From: Rhododendron vialii
Taxonomy: Eukaryota; Streptophyta; Magnoliopsida; Ericales; Ericaceae
Assembly (NCBI RefSeq): GCF_030253575.1
Contig: NC_080564.1
Span: 8,352,501-8,416,500 of the forward strand
DNA length: 64,000 nucleotides
Direction of reading: 5' to 3'
The notes beneath the pieces are model-generated. The model saw only the letters and a program-made list of their open reading frames with translations, was not told the DNA's origin and did not search any database. Position numbers and translations under genes: made by a program. Below are positions 33,070 through 44,530 of the stretch, one piece after another. How positions within the stretch are numbered: position 1 is the stretch's first letter; each line of letters starts with the position of its first letter.

Positions 33070-35872
33070 AGAACCACAGATTACAACAACGTTTAGCAGA
33101 GCCTATTCGTGTTACGGCAACACACAAATTAACAGGTTTTAGGATGACCAAAATCACTTCAAAGATCAAAACCCAACCATTCTCTGAGCTAAATTGGTTT
33201 ATAGCTTAGGCAAAAGAACCAAGTCGTTGCATCTTACTAGAACAAATCCCAATTACCAGGTGAAATGCATGCACCACAGTATATATATACACCTATTTTA
33301 TACATAAATTATTGCGCTTGGGCAATGACGCAGCTAGTGAGGTAATAACCGAGGCCCGTCAATTGCTGATTGAAAACTAATTTACATAGCATAATCACCT
33401 CTTCAAGCGTGAACGACGCCCGGCGACCGCGATATGTGAAGTTCCAAGTTGAGTTGTCCACGAGAACCAAAAAAGTCACTTGGAACCACAAGAAAACTCT
33501 TAGGAGCAGTATGTTAGACCAGCCCCAAAACATGCTCAGAAGAAGATTGTAGTTTCACCGATCTTCCGCTGTTTGTTGCGAGGAGATCGTATGAAAACCC
33601 TCTCTTTGATGAGATTGGAGCGATACAACAAATATCGATCACATTTCCAAGATTTTGAACCCCGTTGTTGAGGATAAAAATGGTGCCTTCTTGCTCTTCC
33701 TGAAGGATAACGGACTTCTGTTGTAGTTCTAAGGAGATTGGGATGCTGCAGTTGTAGCAGAAGCGCTTAGCGGAGCCTGAATGCTTGGTGCTGAAGTGGA
33801 GGGATAGTTCCTTGGAAGATCCAACGAAGTCACAGTCAGGAAGAGGGCATGAACTCGGTGCATAGATACACATGTCCTCGTGATCATGTTTCTTACAGCG
33901 AAACACCATTTCTGTGCACCCATACTTCTGGTTCTGGCATGATGTTTTGACTGATTCAATAATCTTCTCAATAGGCCAGCAACGGTCATGGCCAGTAGTG
34001 GAAGAGCAAGGACACTTGTTTCGAACTTTGATACAGCAAGAGGAGCATGCTAGATGTCCATTCAAACACCATATTGCTATCTAGCAAAGAGAACATGTTA
34101 GAGCTATTACTTGCCTTGCAATTAAGTAGTCAGACAAGTGCCACCAATGGAAATACTAAAGTTTGAGTCTAAACTTCTCAAAGCTCATAATGGAATAATG
34201 TAGATACGGAAGTTCCGTATATAACAGATATATCTCACAGATTCAAAGAGACCACTAACATGGTACATTCTACATCGAATAATATTGGATTTGCATCTCT
34301 TTAATCACTTTTGTCGTCTAGCCTGCCGAATGATCTTCAATTTGCTGAGTACTTGACACTATACATAGTAACGTGCGAAATGTGCAAGTATCCGGATTAT
34401 GAGAAGTAACTCGAAATACAAAACAAATGATTAAGAATGCAAATATTTCAAATGCAGTGGATGAGAGAAATTAGAAACCAATACGTGTACGACCAGGTCA
34501 TATAAGTAGTTGGACATATAAACCTTATTGCTGATGAAAAAACTGACAACATGTAAACCATGTTCAACAAGATGTTTGAGATGACTTGCTGGCAATAAAC
34601 TCCTCAGGGACCCCTCTACTGAGTCCAGCACTGGTATATTGAAAGTACGCATCAGTGAGTTGCAGATAAGTGCTCATCAATGAGTTACAAATAGGTAACA
34701 TAAGATACCTACGATACATTTTTCCATTAATCGTCATGACTAGACCCACTAACCATTCCTAATTTGTGATTTTCCAGATAATGATGAATAATATGAGGCG
34801 GTCAAACAATTTGATTCACAAAAATTAGTTGGTCATTGTGTTGCTGACCGAAAATGGAGACAAGGTACGTGGCACCATGGAGACTGGACAAGGAGCTATA
34901 TTCACCGAATTACCAGTTACATTACTACCAGCTAAAAAAAAAGTCTTGCCTTGAAAAGTAGAGTGTATGTGAAGGGTTCCAACAACTATTCAATATTAGA
35001 CTTTTTACCGTCATAATGTTGGTTGTCTTAACAATTCACAAAAAATAAATAACAGACTGAACTACGTTAAATCCACTTTAAGACATTTGCAAAAAAAAAA
35101 AAAAAAATCTCAGATTTTGATTTAGATAAGTGTCGATAAAAATTAAAGACCTCTCAAGAATCCGATATAATGAAATACTTTTACTTTGGCCAGCAACACA
35201 AGAAGATGCCGAGCTTCAATTTTCCGCTTGTATGATAGTCATTCTTGCAATTTCTTTCTTTCTAATTTCAGGCGGGAAAAAAGAAAGAAACAAACTGGCT
35301 TAATTGTATTAGCCAACAATTGTCAAATACTGGACTTATCCTCCTAGTCAACCATGGCCTTGACCCAATCCACTATCAAAATGAGCCCTCTTAGCAAAAT
35401 GATATGCCCAACTCACTTTTCTTCACTCTAACGGGCTCTATACATGGCTAGGCATTTTGCCTTGACCCAATTTCACTCGCTATATTTACCCAGTCTCAAG
35501 AGGCTAGGCATATGGTACTGAGGGTTCCATTTTTCCCCATTCTACTCTAAAACTACACGAGTACAGGTCAATATCTGCAACACTCCAACCTTCCATCTCT
35601 ATTCAAGTGAAAAAACAAATGAATTCAAACTTGTTTGGTTTAATCCATTCGACATTCTGCAATAATTCTTGCCCACCCACTCTTTCTTTCATTCTTAATG
35701 TTCCTAATAACTTCGCTGCATCCGTTTGCTCATACTCTATCCTAGATTTTAGGGCTAAATCTGTATGTATTATTTTGTACATTTGTAGCTTGACAAAATA
35801 AAGGATACCAAACCCCGAAGTCAAAAGTAAAGAGTTTTTTTTGTCAAAATAATTGTAAACTATTTTCCTTGC

Positions 35873-36016
35873 ACTTTTTTTTTTTCTTTTTTGACAAGGT
35901 AAATTCTTCGTTTATCCTATTCTGAGGAGAGGGGAGGGGTTGGTGAAAATTGAACCTCCGACCTAGTAGATGGAGGAGCTCCAAGGTGAGCGAGCTCAAC
36001 CACTGTGCTATGCCTC
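35873..36016 (-). mobile_element. tRNA-derived SINE in intron of copy C
   Basis: On the minus strand it reads GGCATAGCACAGTGGTTGAG (A-box-like) then GGAGGTTCAATTTTC (B box, plus-strand 35945-35959) and ends in an A-rich tail (T-run at about 35873-35895). The same element stands at the matching place in copy D. Confidence 0.6.
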
Positions 36017-36070
36017 AACATCTATTTTTGTCATACTTGATGGCTGAAATAAACTAGCATACAACCAACT

Positions 36071-36311
36071 GGGGCGGGCGGTTAGTTGACCAGGACTCTT
36101 GCATCTCACTAGTAGGTCACGAGATCAAATCTCCTCACTCACCTGAGTGTGGGTTTTCTTCCTTTTGTATTTGTTGGTATTGTTTCTCCTCCTAACGGGA
36201 TTAGTAGTTGGGTTGGGCTTACAGTGATTGTGGAGTTGTTTTCAGTTTCATGTAATTCTTTTACTTCTATTCTCCTACCGCTTGACAGAAGAAGAAGAAG
36301 AAGAAGAAAAA
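36071..36311 (+). mobile_element. tRNA-derived SINE in intron of copy C, plus strand
   Basis: A tRNA-like head with GTTAGTTGACCAGGACTC and a B box GAGATCAAATCTC (36121-36133), a body including TTGTATTTGTTGGTATTGTT, and a (GAA)n tail at 36286-36311. A homologue lies at 42181-42388 in copy D. Confidence 0.5.
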
Positions 36312-37274
36312 CTAGCATACAAATGAACCCAACAGGCAAACAACAACAAAATCACTGAAATAAATAAAGCAGACCCATCTGTTGTACACAAAAAGCAAAT
36401 CACACTAATATAACGGAGGGGAGTGGACATAGAAATGGACCTGAAAGACAGGGATGGTTAGGTTATCGAAGCAGATGGGGCAATCGAGCAAGTCTGGATC
36501 AGTTAGGGCTAGGAAATTGGAGCCACGGTCGCAGTTGGAACAACCAGCGGTCCTCCGTTTCTTGGTACTTGGGCTGCTAGACAAGGATTCCACGCATTTC
36601 GGCCGTACGTTTTTCCGCCTCCACTGCCGCGAGTAACGGTCCACCATTTGAATCCCTCCCTCTCTGGTCTTCATCTAGCAACGGTCCAACGGGACGCAAC
36701 GGGAGAAAGAACCACTTCGAAGTCGAAGAATGGTGGAAGAGAAATGGAGTAAGAGAAAAGCAGACTACGACTATTCGCAGTGCCGTATTTTTTTCCTTAC
36801 CCTATTATATTTTGGTAAATGGTTGTTGAAAATCGTACCTAATATTTCGGTAAATAATTGTTGAAAATAATATTATATTTCGGTAATTACATATCAAAAA
36901 TATGTTCAATATTCGGTAAACAACTATCGAACAAACATTTTCGATAAATAGCTACAAAAAATATTATATTTCGATAATTAACTTAACTGTCGAGTATAAT
37001 TGAAAATTTTTAATGGACTAATGCAAAAAATACGAAATTGCGAATAATCACTCCCGAAAAAGTAACGGCACCTTCGGATTGTGTGCATTTGATGAGAAAA
37101 GAAATGTTACGGGAAAATTTCAAAATACCCCAAACCTTGGCACCAAAATTCAATTAGTCTTTGAATCTTTTAAAAACTTCAATTTTACTCCCAATGTTAT
37201 ATTTCGTTAATCAAAATGCCCCCTTCCGTCCGAATGACTAACGGATTCCGTTAAAAGCTCCGTTAAATAGTGTC

Positions 37275-37860
37275 CCAATCTAATTTAAATGATCTGAGCC
37301 GCTTACTGTGTTCAAAACGTGATTTTAAGGGTACTCATGAGAAATCAGCAAAAAAAAAAGACCGGAAAGGACTTCATCTGAATAGTTTTTTTTTGAATAG
37401 TTCAATAAAAAAATAAAAAACTGTTCAGATGAGCCATTCCCGATCATTTTTTTTGTTGATTTCTCCCGGACACTCTTAAAATCACGTTTGAATCATATTG
37501 AGCGGCTCGGATCATTGAAATTCGATTGGGAAAGGGGAGGTGCGGATCGATCTGGATTTTGTTCAAGTCCGGACATTCGGATTTTGCTTCGGTCTACACC
37601 TCCCATTTTCCGATCGAATTTCGATAATCCGAGCCACTCAATGTGATTAGAACGTGATTTCATGGGTACTCGCGAGAAATAAGTAAAACAAATAACCGGA
37701 AAGGGCTTGATGTAAGCAGTTTTTTATTGAGCTATTCAATAAAAAACTGTTCAGATAAAGCCCTTACCGGTAATTTATTTTGCTGATTTCTAGAGGGTAC
37801 CTTTAAAATCACGTTCTAATCACATTGAGCGGCTCGGATCATTGAAATTCGATCAGGATA
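37275..37860. repeat. Two foldback units nested in the Mutator-like MITE
   Basis: Each unit is an inverted repeat with GAGCGGCTCGGATCATTGAA near its outer end and AAACTGTTCAGAT near the loop. The first covers about 37275-37560, the second about 37590-37860. They are relatives of the hairpin at 38379-38732. Confidence 0.65.
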
Positions 37861-38096
37861 CTCCCTTCATCCGGATTTAATTGTCCTTAGTTCTATTCTA
37901 ACCGGCTAAAAAACGGGTTATATCTTTGAATCCGTAATGAATTTCATATCGAATATGTATCTTGTTTGATAGATCTCGATTAGTTCTATAATACAATATT
38001 TTCGAAATCACGTAAAACATTTTAAATTGGAAGATATAATCGATTAAAAAATGGCATGAACTCCAAAAAAAAACTATTAAATCCGGATGGAGGGAG
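37861..38096. mobile_element. Stowaway MITE
   Basis: Ends CTCCCTTCATCCGGATTTAA and, reversed, CTCCCTCCATCCGGATTTAA, flanked by TA on both sides (37859-37860 and 38097-38098). 236 bp. It is nested in the Mutator-like MITE. Confidence 0.75.
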
Positions 38097-38378
38097 TACT
38101 ATTTAACGGAGCTTTTAACGGAATCTGTTAGTCATTCGGACGGAAGGGGGTGTTTTGATTAATGGAACGTTAGAAGTAAAATTAAAATTTTTAAAAGATT
38201 GGAAGTCTAATTGAATTTTGGTGTAAAGATTGGGGGTATTTTGAAATTTTCGCAAAATGTTACACTCTTCCCCCTTTAACTATCAAACCCTTACACTGGA
38301 CGAAAAAAGTTAATACCTCTCCCTAAGTGGATTAGTTGAAGGCTATTAATGTCTTTTAACCTACCATATATGTATATG

Positions 38379-38732
38379 GAGTTCGAATCCAATGAGTGAT
38401 CCCTTACGGTGCGGACTCCCCTTTTCCAATCGAATTGCGACGATCCGAGCTGCTCAAAATATGCAGAACGTGATTTTAAGGGTACCCGCGAGAAATCAGC
38501 AAAAAAAATGATCGGGAAGGACTTGATTCGAACAGTTTTTTACTGAACCGTTCAATAAAAAACTGTTCGAATCAAGCCCTTCCCGATCATTTTTTTGCTG
38601 ATTTCTCGCGAGTACCCTTAAAATCACGTTCTGATCACTTTGAGCGGCTCGGATCGTCGCAATTCGATCGGAAAAGGGGAGTCCCGCACGGTAGCACTGT
38701 GCGGGCGGGATCCCTCATTGGATCCGGACTGT
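38379..38732. mobile_element. Near-perfect hairpin MITE
   Basis: Arms of about 165 bp pair almost completely: ATCCAATGAG at 38387 matches CTCATTGGAT ending at 38723, and the centre pairs ACTTGATTCGAACAGTTTTT with its complement around a short loop near 38550. A possible 9-bp target duplication ATGTATATG flanks it (38370-38378, 38733-38741), though it is low-complexity. Confidence 0.75.
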
Positions 38733-39321
38733 ATGTATATGTATCTATCCATTTCTTTCTCTATCTCACAATCTAGTCTGGAGGTCACTCTGTAGGGGAG
38801 GAAGAAGGAAAGTTCATGGTAGGTAACCAACAATTGATGATCGATGCAAAAGAAAGCGGTGACTTGCTACCAAAATCGGTGACTTAGAGGGAAAATAATC
38901 GCCGAAGATGGAGGGCTCCGGCTAGGGATGGCAAATGGCGATGAAGGAGAAGATGAGGATGGAGATGAATGTTGGGTATTTTTCTCCTTGCACATTGGGG
39001 TACTTTTGTCTTAAATTTTAATTTTAAAGGGGTTGTACGGAGAAAATAGTAGATTGCAAATAACCGACCCCATTTGAATTCCTATAGAGTGAAAATAACA
39101 AAATAAAGGTCAAAGTATGTATAAAATCCATGTGGTTTGGCTTTTTTGCAAATGACCTCCTTGTATTAATACCTTTTATTAATGACCAATTTGAGTCTCT
39201 ATGATTTTGGATTAAAGTGCAGCCGTGACATTTTTCGTCTAAATTAACAGAAAATAGACTAAACAAGGTCCAAATCAGAGATGAGTTTCTAGACCAAACA
39301 AGGTCCACATATCACAACGTT

Positions 39322-39415
39322 TTTTTTCCGGTTCGTTGGTCAGGGGTTGTATGGCCAAGCTTTCACGAACCTCAGCTAATCCCCTCCTCGATCTGGTCCC
39401 ATCAATGCCAGGACT
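39322..39415 (-). mobile_element. SINE fragment, minus strand
   Basis: Read on the minus strand it contains GATTAGCTGAGGTTCGTGAAAGCTTGGCC and an A8 tail, like the 3' part of the SINE at 62583-62813. Flanks both contain CTAGACCAAA and AAGGTCCAC, a possible target duplication. It is truncated at the 5' side. Confidence 0.4.
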
Positions 39416-39642
39416 AGACCAAAAAAGGTCCACTTATTACTCCAACATTTAGCAGAGCCTATCATGTTATGGCAGCATACAAAAGGTTTTTAGGATGACA
39501 AAAATCACTTCAAGGATCGAAACCCAACACTTCTCTAACATATAGGTTTACAACTTTAAGACAAAACCCCTCAATTACCAGGTCAAATGCAACAACCACA
39601 CTATATATATCCACACCTACGTTAGATACATAATCCACCTCT

Positions 39643-42600
39643 TCACCCGTGAACTACTCCCGGCCCTTCCGATATGCGAAGTTCCAACTTGAGCTGCCCA
39701 CAAGAACCAAAAAAGTCACTTGGAACCATAAGAAAATTCTTTGGAGAAGTATGTTCGACCCGCCCACAAACATGCTCAGTAAAAGATTGTAGTTTCACTG
39801 ATATTCCACCATTTGTTGCGATGAGATCGTACGACAACCCTCTCTTTGATGAGATTGGCGCAATACAACAAACATCGATCACATTTCCAAGATTTTGTAC
39901 CCCATTGTTGAGAATATATATGGAGCCTTCTTGTTCTTCTTGAAGGATAACAGACTTCTGTCGTAGTTCCAAGGATATTGGGATGCTGCAGTTGTAGCAG
40001 AAGCGCTTAGCGGAGCCTGAATGCTTGGTGCTGAAGTGTAGGGATAGTTTCTTGGACGATCCAACGAACTCACAATCAGGAAGAGGGCATGAACACGGTG
40101 CATAGACACACATGTCCTCGTGTTCACGTTTCTTACAGCGAAACACCATTTCTGTGCACCCATACTTCTGGTTCTGGCATGATGTTTTGACTGATTCAAT
40201 AATCTTTTCAATAGGCCGGCAACGGTTATGGCCAATAGTCGAAGAGCAAGAAGGACACTTGTTTCGAACTTTGATACAGCAAGAGGAGCATGCTAGATGT
40301 CCATTCAAACACTATATTGCCATTTAGCAAGAGAACATGTTAGAGCTATTACTTTGCCTTGCAATTAAGTAGTCAGAAAAGTGTCACCAATAGAAATACG
40401 AAAGTGTAGTCTAAACTTCTCAAAGCACATAATGGAATAACGTAGATACTGAAGGTCCACACATAACAGATACATCTCACAGATTCAAAGACTAACACGG
40501 TACATTCTACATCGAATAACCTTGGATTTGCATCTCTTTAATCACTTTTATCATGTAGCCTGCCGAATTGCCTTCAATTTGCTTAGTACTGAACACTATA
40601 CATAGTAACGTGTGTAATGTGCAAGTATCCGGATTATAAGAAGTAACTCGAAATACAAAACAAATGATTAAGAATGCAAATATTTCAAATGCATTGGATG
40701 AGAGAAATTAGAAACCAATACGTGTACGACCAGGTCATATAAGTAGTTGGACATATAAACCTTTTTGCTGATGAAAAAACTGACATGTAAACCATGTTCA
40801 AAAAGATGTTTGAGATGACTTGCTGGCAACAAACAACTCAGGGACCCCTCTACTGAGTCCATCACTGGTATATCGAAAGCGCGCATCAGTGGGTTGCAGA
40901 TAAAGAAAGTGCTCATCAATGAGTTACAACTTACAAATAGATAACATAAGATACCTACAATACATTTTGTCCGTCAACCGTCATGACTGGACCCACTACC
41001 GATTCCTAATTTGTGATTTTCCTGATCATGATGAAGAATATGAGGCGGTCAAACAATTTGATTCACAAAAATCAGTTGATCATTGTGTTGCTGACCGAAA
41101 ATGGAGACAAGGTACATGGCACCATGGAGACTGGACAAGGAGCTATATTCACTGAATTACCGGTTACATTACTACCAGAAAAAAGCAACAGAGCAAAAAC
41201 AAAACTCAGATTTTGATTAAGACAAGTTGCAATAAAAATTAAAGACCTCTCATGAATCCAACATAATGAAATACTTTTACTTCGGCCAGCAACACAAGAA
41301 GATGCCAAGGTTCAATTTTCCGCTTGTATGATAGTCAATCTTGCAATTTCTTTCTTTCTAATTACAGGCGGAAAAAGAAAGAACAAAACTGATCTAATTG
41401 TATTAGCCAACAATTGTCAAATACTGAACTTATCCTCCTAGTCAACCTTGGCCTTAACCCAACCCACTATCAAAATGAGCCGTCTCAGCATAATGATATG
41501 CCCAACTCACTTTTCTTCACTCAAACGGCCTCTATACATGGCTGGTATTTTGGCTTGACCCAACTTCACTAGCTACATTTACCCAGTCTCAAGAGGCTAG
41601 GCATATGGTACCGAGGGTTCCATCTTGCCCCATTCTACTCTAAAACTACGCGAGTACAGGTATATGGCCTCTCTCCAATATCTGCAACACTCCAACCTTC
41701 CATCACTATTCAAGTGAAAACACAAATGAATTCAAACATGTTTGGTTTAATCCATTCGCCGTTCTGCAATAATTCTTGCCCAACCATGAACCCACTCTCT
41801 CTTTCATTCTTAATCTTCCTAATAACTTTGCCGCGTCTGTAAGCTCCTACTGTCCTCGATTTTAGGGCTAAATCTGTAGGTATAATTTTGTACATTGTAG
41901 CTTGACAAAATAAAGGATATACCAAATCCTGAAGTCAAAAATAAGAATTTTATTCGTCAAAATAATTGTAAACTATTTTTCTTGTACTTTTTTTTTTCCT
42001 TTTTTGACAAGGCAAATTCTACATCTATCCTATTCTAGGGGGAGGGGAGGGGTTAGTGAAAATTGAACTCCCGACCTGGTAGACGGAGGAGCTCCAAGGT
42101 GAGCAAGCTCAACCACTGTGCTATGCCTCAACATCTCTTTCCTTATACTTGATGGCTGAAATAAACTAGCATACAACCAACTGGAGCTAGCTTAGCTGGC
42201 CAGGACTCTTATATCACACTAGTAGTTCACGAGTTCAAATATCCTCACCTGCTTGTGGGTGTTCTTCCTTTTGTATTTGTTGGTATTGTTTCTCCCCCTA
42301 ATGGGATTAGTAATTGGGTTGGGCTTACAGTAATTATGGAGTTGTTTTCAGTTTCTCCTACTGCTTGACAGAAAAAAGAAAAAAAACTAGCATACAAATC
42401 AACCCAACAGGCAAACAACAACGAAATCACTGAAATAAAGAAAGCAGACCCATCTGATGTACAGAATGGAGGGGAGTGGACATAGAAATGGACCTGAAAG
42501 ACAGGGATGGTGAGGTTATTGAAGCAGACGGGGCAATCGAGCAAGTCTGGATCAGTTAAGGCTAGGAAATTGGAGCCACGGTCGCAGTTGGAACAAGCAC

Positions 42601-42787
42601 CAATCACCTTCGATGGTGCTGCCTGTTGTTCTTTCCCTTCGTCTTGCCCAGCAGTCCTCCGTTTCTTGGTACTTGGGCTGCTACACAAGGATTTCAAGTC
42701 TTTTAGCAGCATCTGGGGCTGTAATAATAATTCGTTTATTAGGCTCATCTCGGACAAGTTCCCAGGCGCAGAAGTATTATTCGCCAT
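39643..42787 (-). CDS. SINA-like RING E3 ubiquitin ligase, copy D
   Basis: Exons 42787-42494 and 40311-39643 join in phase 0 to 320 aa. Exon 1 has a KKRR motif (STKKRRTAG) and the first RING pair C85-P-V-C88. Exon 2 starts with CLNGHLACSSCC and holds CPSC, the SIAH zinc finger (SCQNQKYGC ... REHEDMC), CPLPDC ... HFSTKH, and the SINA region ending LKLELRI. All metal ligands are present, with intact acceptor ATAG and donor CAG|GT. It is the cleanest simple member of the array. E3 activity is expected of the family; targets are unknown. Confidence 0.9.
41988..42128 (-). mobile_element. tRNA-derived SINE in intron of copy D
   Basis: The homologue of the element at 35873-36016: same orientation, same boxes, same distance from exon 1. 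Its presence in both introns shows that it was inserted before copies C and D separated. Confidence 0.6.
42181..42388 (+). mobile_element. tRNA-derived SINE in intron of copy D, plus strand
   Basis: Homologue of 36071-36311, with B-box-like GAGTTCAAATATC and an A-rich tail. It has a shorter tail and lacks the (GAA)n run of copy C. Confidence 0.5.
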
Positions 42788-43687
42788 TTGGATCTCTTCC
42801 CCTCTGGGCTTCCTCTACCAACGGGACGCAAGAGGAGAAAGAACCACTTTGAAAGTACATACGACGAGAGAAAAGAAATTGTTTTGACACTCTTGTTTAG
42901 CCACGGTTAATATTAGAATGTCAAAATCACAATTCGATGAGAAAATAAATGTTACAGTTTCTCACCGAATCTCATAATAATTTTTTTTTAGGAAATGGTG
43001 GAAAACAAAAATCTCACCAAATCTCTTATTAATTTTTTTTTCATTTTTGTAGGAAATGGTGAAATACAAAAAAGCTTTGCATTTGATTTTGAACACATTT
43101 CTTGAAATTTCTCAAATATTAACAAACATTTTTTTGTAGGAAATTGGTGGAATACAAAAAAAGCTTTGCATTTGATTTTGAACAAATTTCTCAAATATTA
43201 ATTCAAACAAGTGGTGGGAATCTCTTCTCTATTTTTTTCTTTTATCACAAAATAAGCTTTGTATTTGCTCACATTTCTCATCATTTTTTCAAGTTAATAT
43301 TGGCTTGCTACCAAAGTTCTTAATACTTACAGTCTGCCGATAACGGTAAAAAACTTGTAAAAGTAGCAGTAAAAGAAATTTTTTTCTCAAAACTTGTACT
43401 CCGTAAGAAAATTTCTCAAACTTGTATAAGTAGCAGTAAAGCACTACAGTAATTTTGTCTACCCATATAAGACAAAAGCTTTAGTTTAGTTTGGTTATCC
43501 AATTTTTTATTATGCTATTGTAGACATTTATATTGCTAATCTTAACAATCTCCTAAATAAATAATCAAAAGCTGATGTGACAACTTTTAATTATCAATTT
43601 TTTATTATAGCACTGTAGACACCCTTAGTCGACTCCTCGTGTTTTTTTTCAAATGAAAGATAGAAGATATGTGTCAACATGTGTTAC
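42788..43687. other. Upstream region of copy D
   Basis: AT-rich. It holds an internal repeat: the words AGGAAATGGTGGAA/AGGAAATGGTGAAA and ACAAAAAAGCTTTGCATTTGATTTTGAAC recur at about 42990, 43050 and 43140. No gene seen. Confidence 0.5.
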
Positions 43688-44087
43688 CTGTGAGTTTTTC
43701 ATTCCACTATCTACATACGTTGCCTTCCCTTTCCCAGCAATTGCTTCTATTCTTTGCGTTTCCTGTTAAAAAGATACATAAAATGTATTAGGGGAAAATC
43801 TGTATTTGTATATAGACTTACCTCCTGAACATGGACGACAATGTTGCTGTCTCGAAGAGGTTGAACCTTTACATGTATAAAGACAATTGAGAAATAGTAA
43901 TTACAAAATATATGGTCAGAAGATGTGGATCGTTGAACATGATTTTGATTCATAAGAGTCTTACACTTGGATCTCCTGGCAAGTGCTGTTCCGATCGCCG
44001 AATAGTGCTTTGCTTTAAAATTCGTTCTCGTTCTCGTCGTGCACGTTGCGCAAGTGTTTGTTTTGACATCTCATTACCAATTGGTGC
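43688..44087 (-). pseudogene. Three small phase-0 exons of unknown gene
   Basis: Exons 44087-43965 (41 codons), 43866-43822 (15) and 43762-43688 (25) each have AG before and GT after and join in one frame. They encode a basic piece (TLAQRARRERERILKQSTIR), then VQPLRDSNIVVHVQE, then ETQRIEAIAGKGKATYVDSG. The style recalls N-terminal regions of plant mobile-element proteins with ARRERER motifs, perhaps Helitron-related, but I do not recognise the family. No continuation was found, so it is called a fragment. Confidence 0.45.
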
Positions 44088-44175
44088 CTAGAGTATGTGT
44101 AGGAGAAAAATTAAAACACTCCTAACAAAATTATAACACTACTTTGTCTACCCTAATAGGTCATAAGAGTCTTAC

Positions 44176-44530
44176 ACTTGGATCTCCTTGCAAGTGTTGT
44201 TCTGATCGCCGAATAGTGCTTTGCTTTAAAATTCGTTCTCGTTCTCGTCGTGCACATTGTGCAAGTGTTGTTTTTGATATCTCATTACCAATTGGTGACT
44301 AGAGTATGTGTAGAAGCAAAATCAAAACACTCCCAACAAAATTGTAACACTACTTTGTCTACCCAAATAGGTCAAAAGCTGTAGTTTAGTTAGTTGACAG
44401 TTGACACCCAATGATTTTTTTTCAAAAGAAAGATAAAACATACACCAAAGGCTAATACCTGTGAATCTTCTTCTCCATTACCCACATGTATTGTCTTTTC
44501 TTTCCTAGCCATTGCCTTTAATTATCCGTA
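44176..44530 (-). pseudogene. Second set of the same exons
   Basis: 44298-44176 duplicates exon 44087-43965 (period about 211 bp) with intact frame and splice sites. 44530-44459 encodes AMARKEKTIHVGNGEEDSQ, clearly related to the third exon of the first set (AIAGKGKATYVDSGMKNSQ), also followed by a GT donor. The middle exon is absent here. The order third-first-first-second-third suggests a partial tandem duplication. Confidence 0.45.

Larger units (their letters stand above)
33403..36647 (-). pseudogene. SINA-like RING E3, copy C (decaying)
   Basis: Homologous exons lie at 36647-36441 (exon 1, starting MVDRYSRQW; an ATG nine codons upstream at 36674 is also in frame) and 34068-33403 (exon 2). 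Three lesions are visible. The splice acceptor AG before TGTTTG is GG (34070-34069); the nearest AG, 12 nt upstream, would add four in-frame residues (IAIW) inside the RING. The last RING pair is CPC rather than CPSC, one codon lost. A codon that is GAA in copy D is TAA (33516-33514), removing the last 37 residues, although the frame after it stays open to the normal stop. Exon 1 keeps the CPIC pair and a KKRR motif. It may still be transcribed. Confidence 0.85.
37111..38254. mobile_element. Mutator-like MITE with 9-bp target duplication
   Basis: A perfect AAATGTTAC duplication flanks the element (37102-37110 and 38255-38263). Terminal inverted repeats about 160 bp long start GGGAAAATTTCAAAATACC on the left, with the reverse complement on the right. 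Long TIRs plus a 9-bp duplication indicate a Mutator-like element. It encodes nothing. Its interior is filled by two foldback units and a Stowaway MITE. It lies upstream of copy C. Confidence 0.8.
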
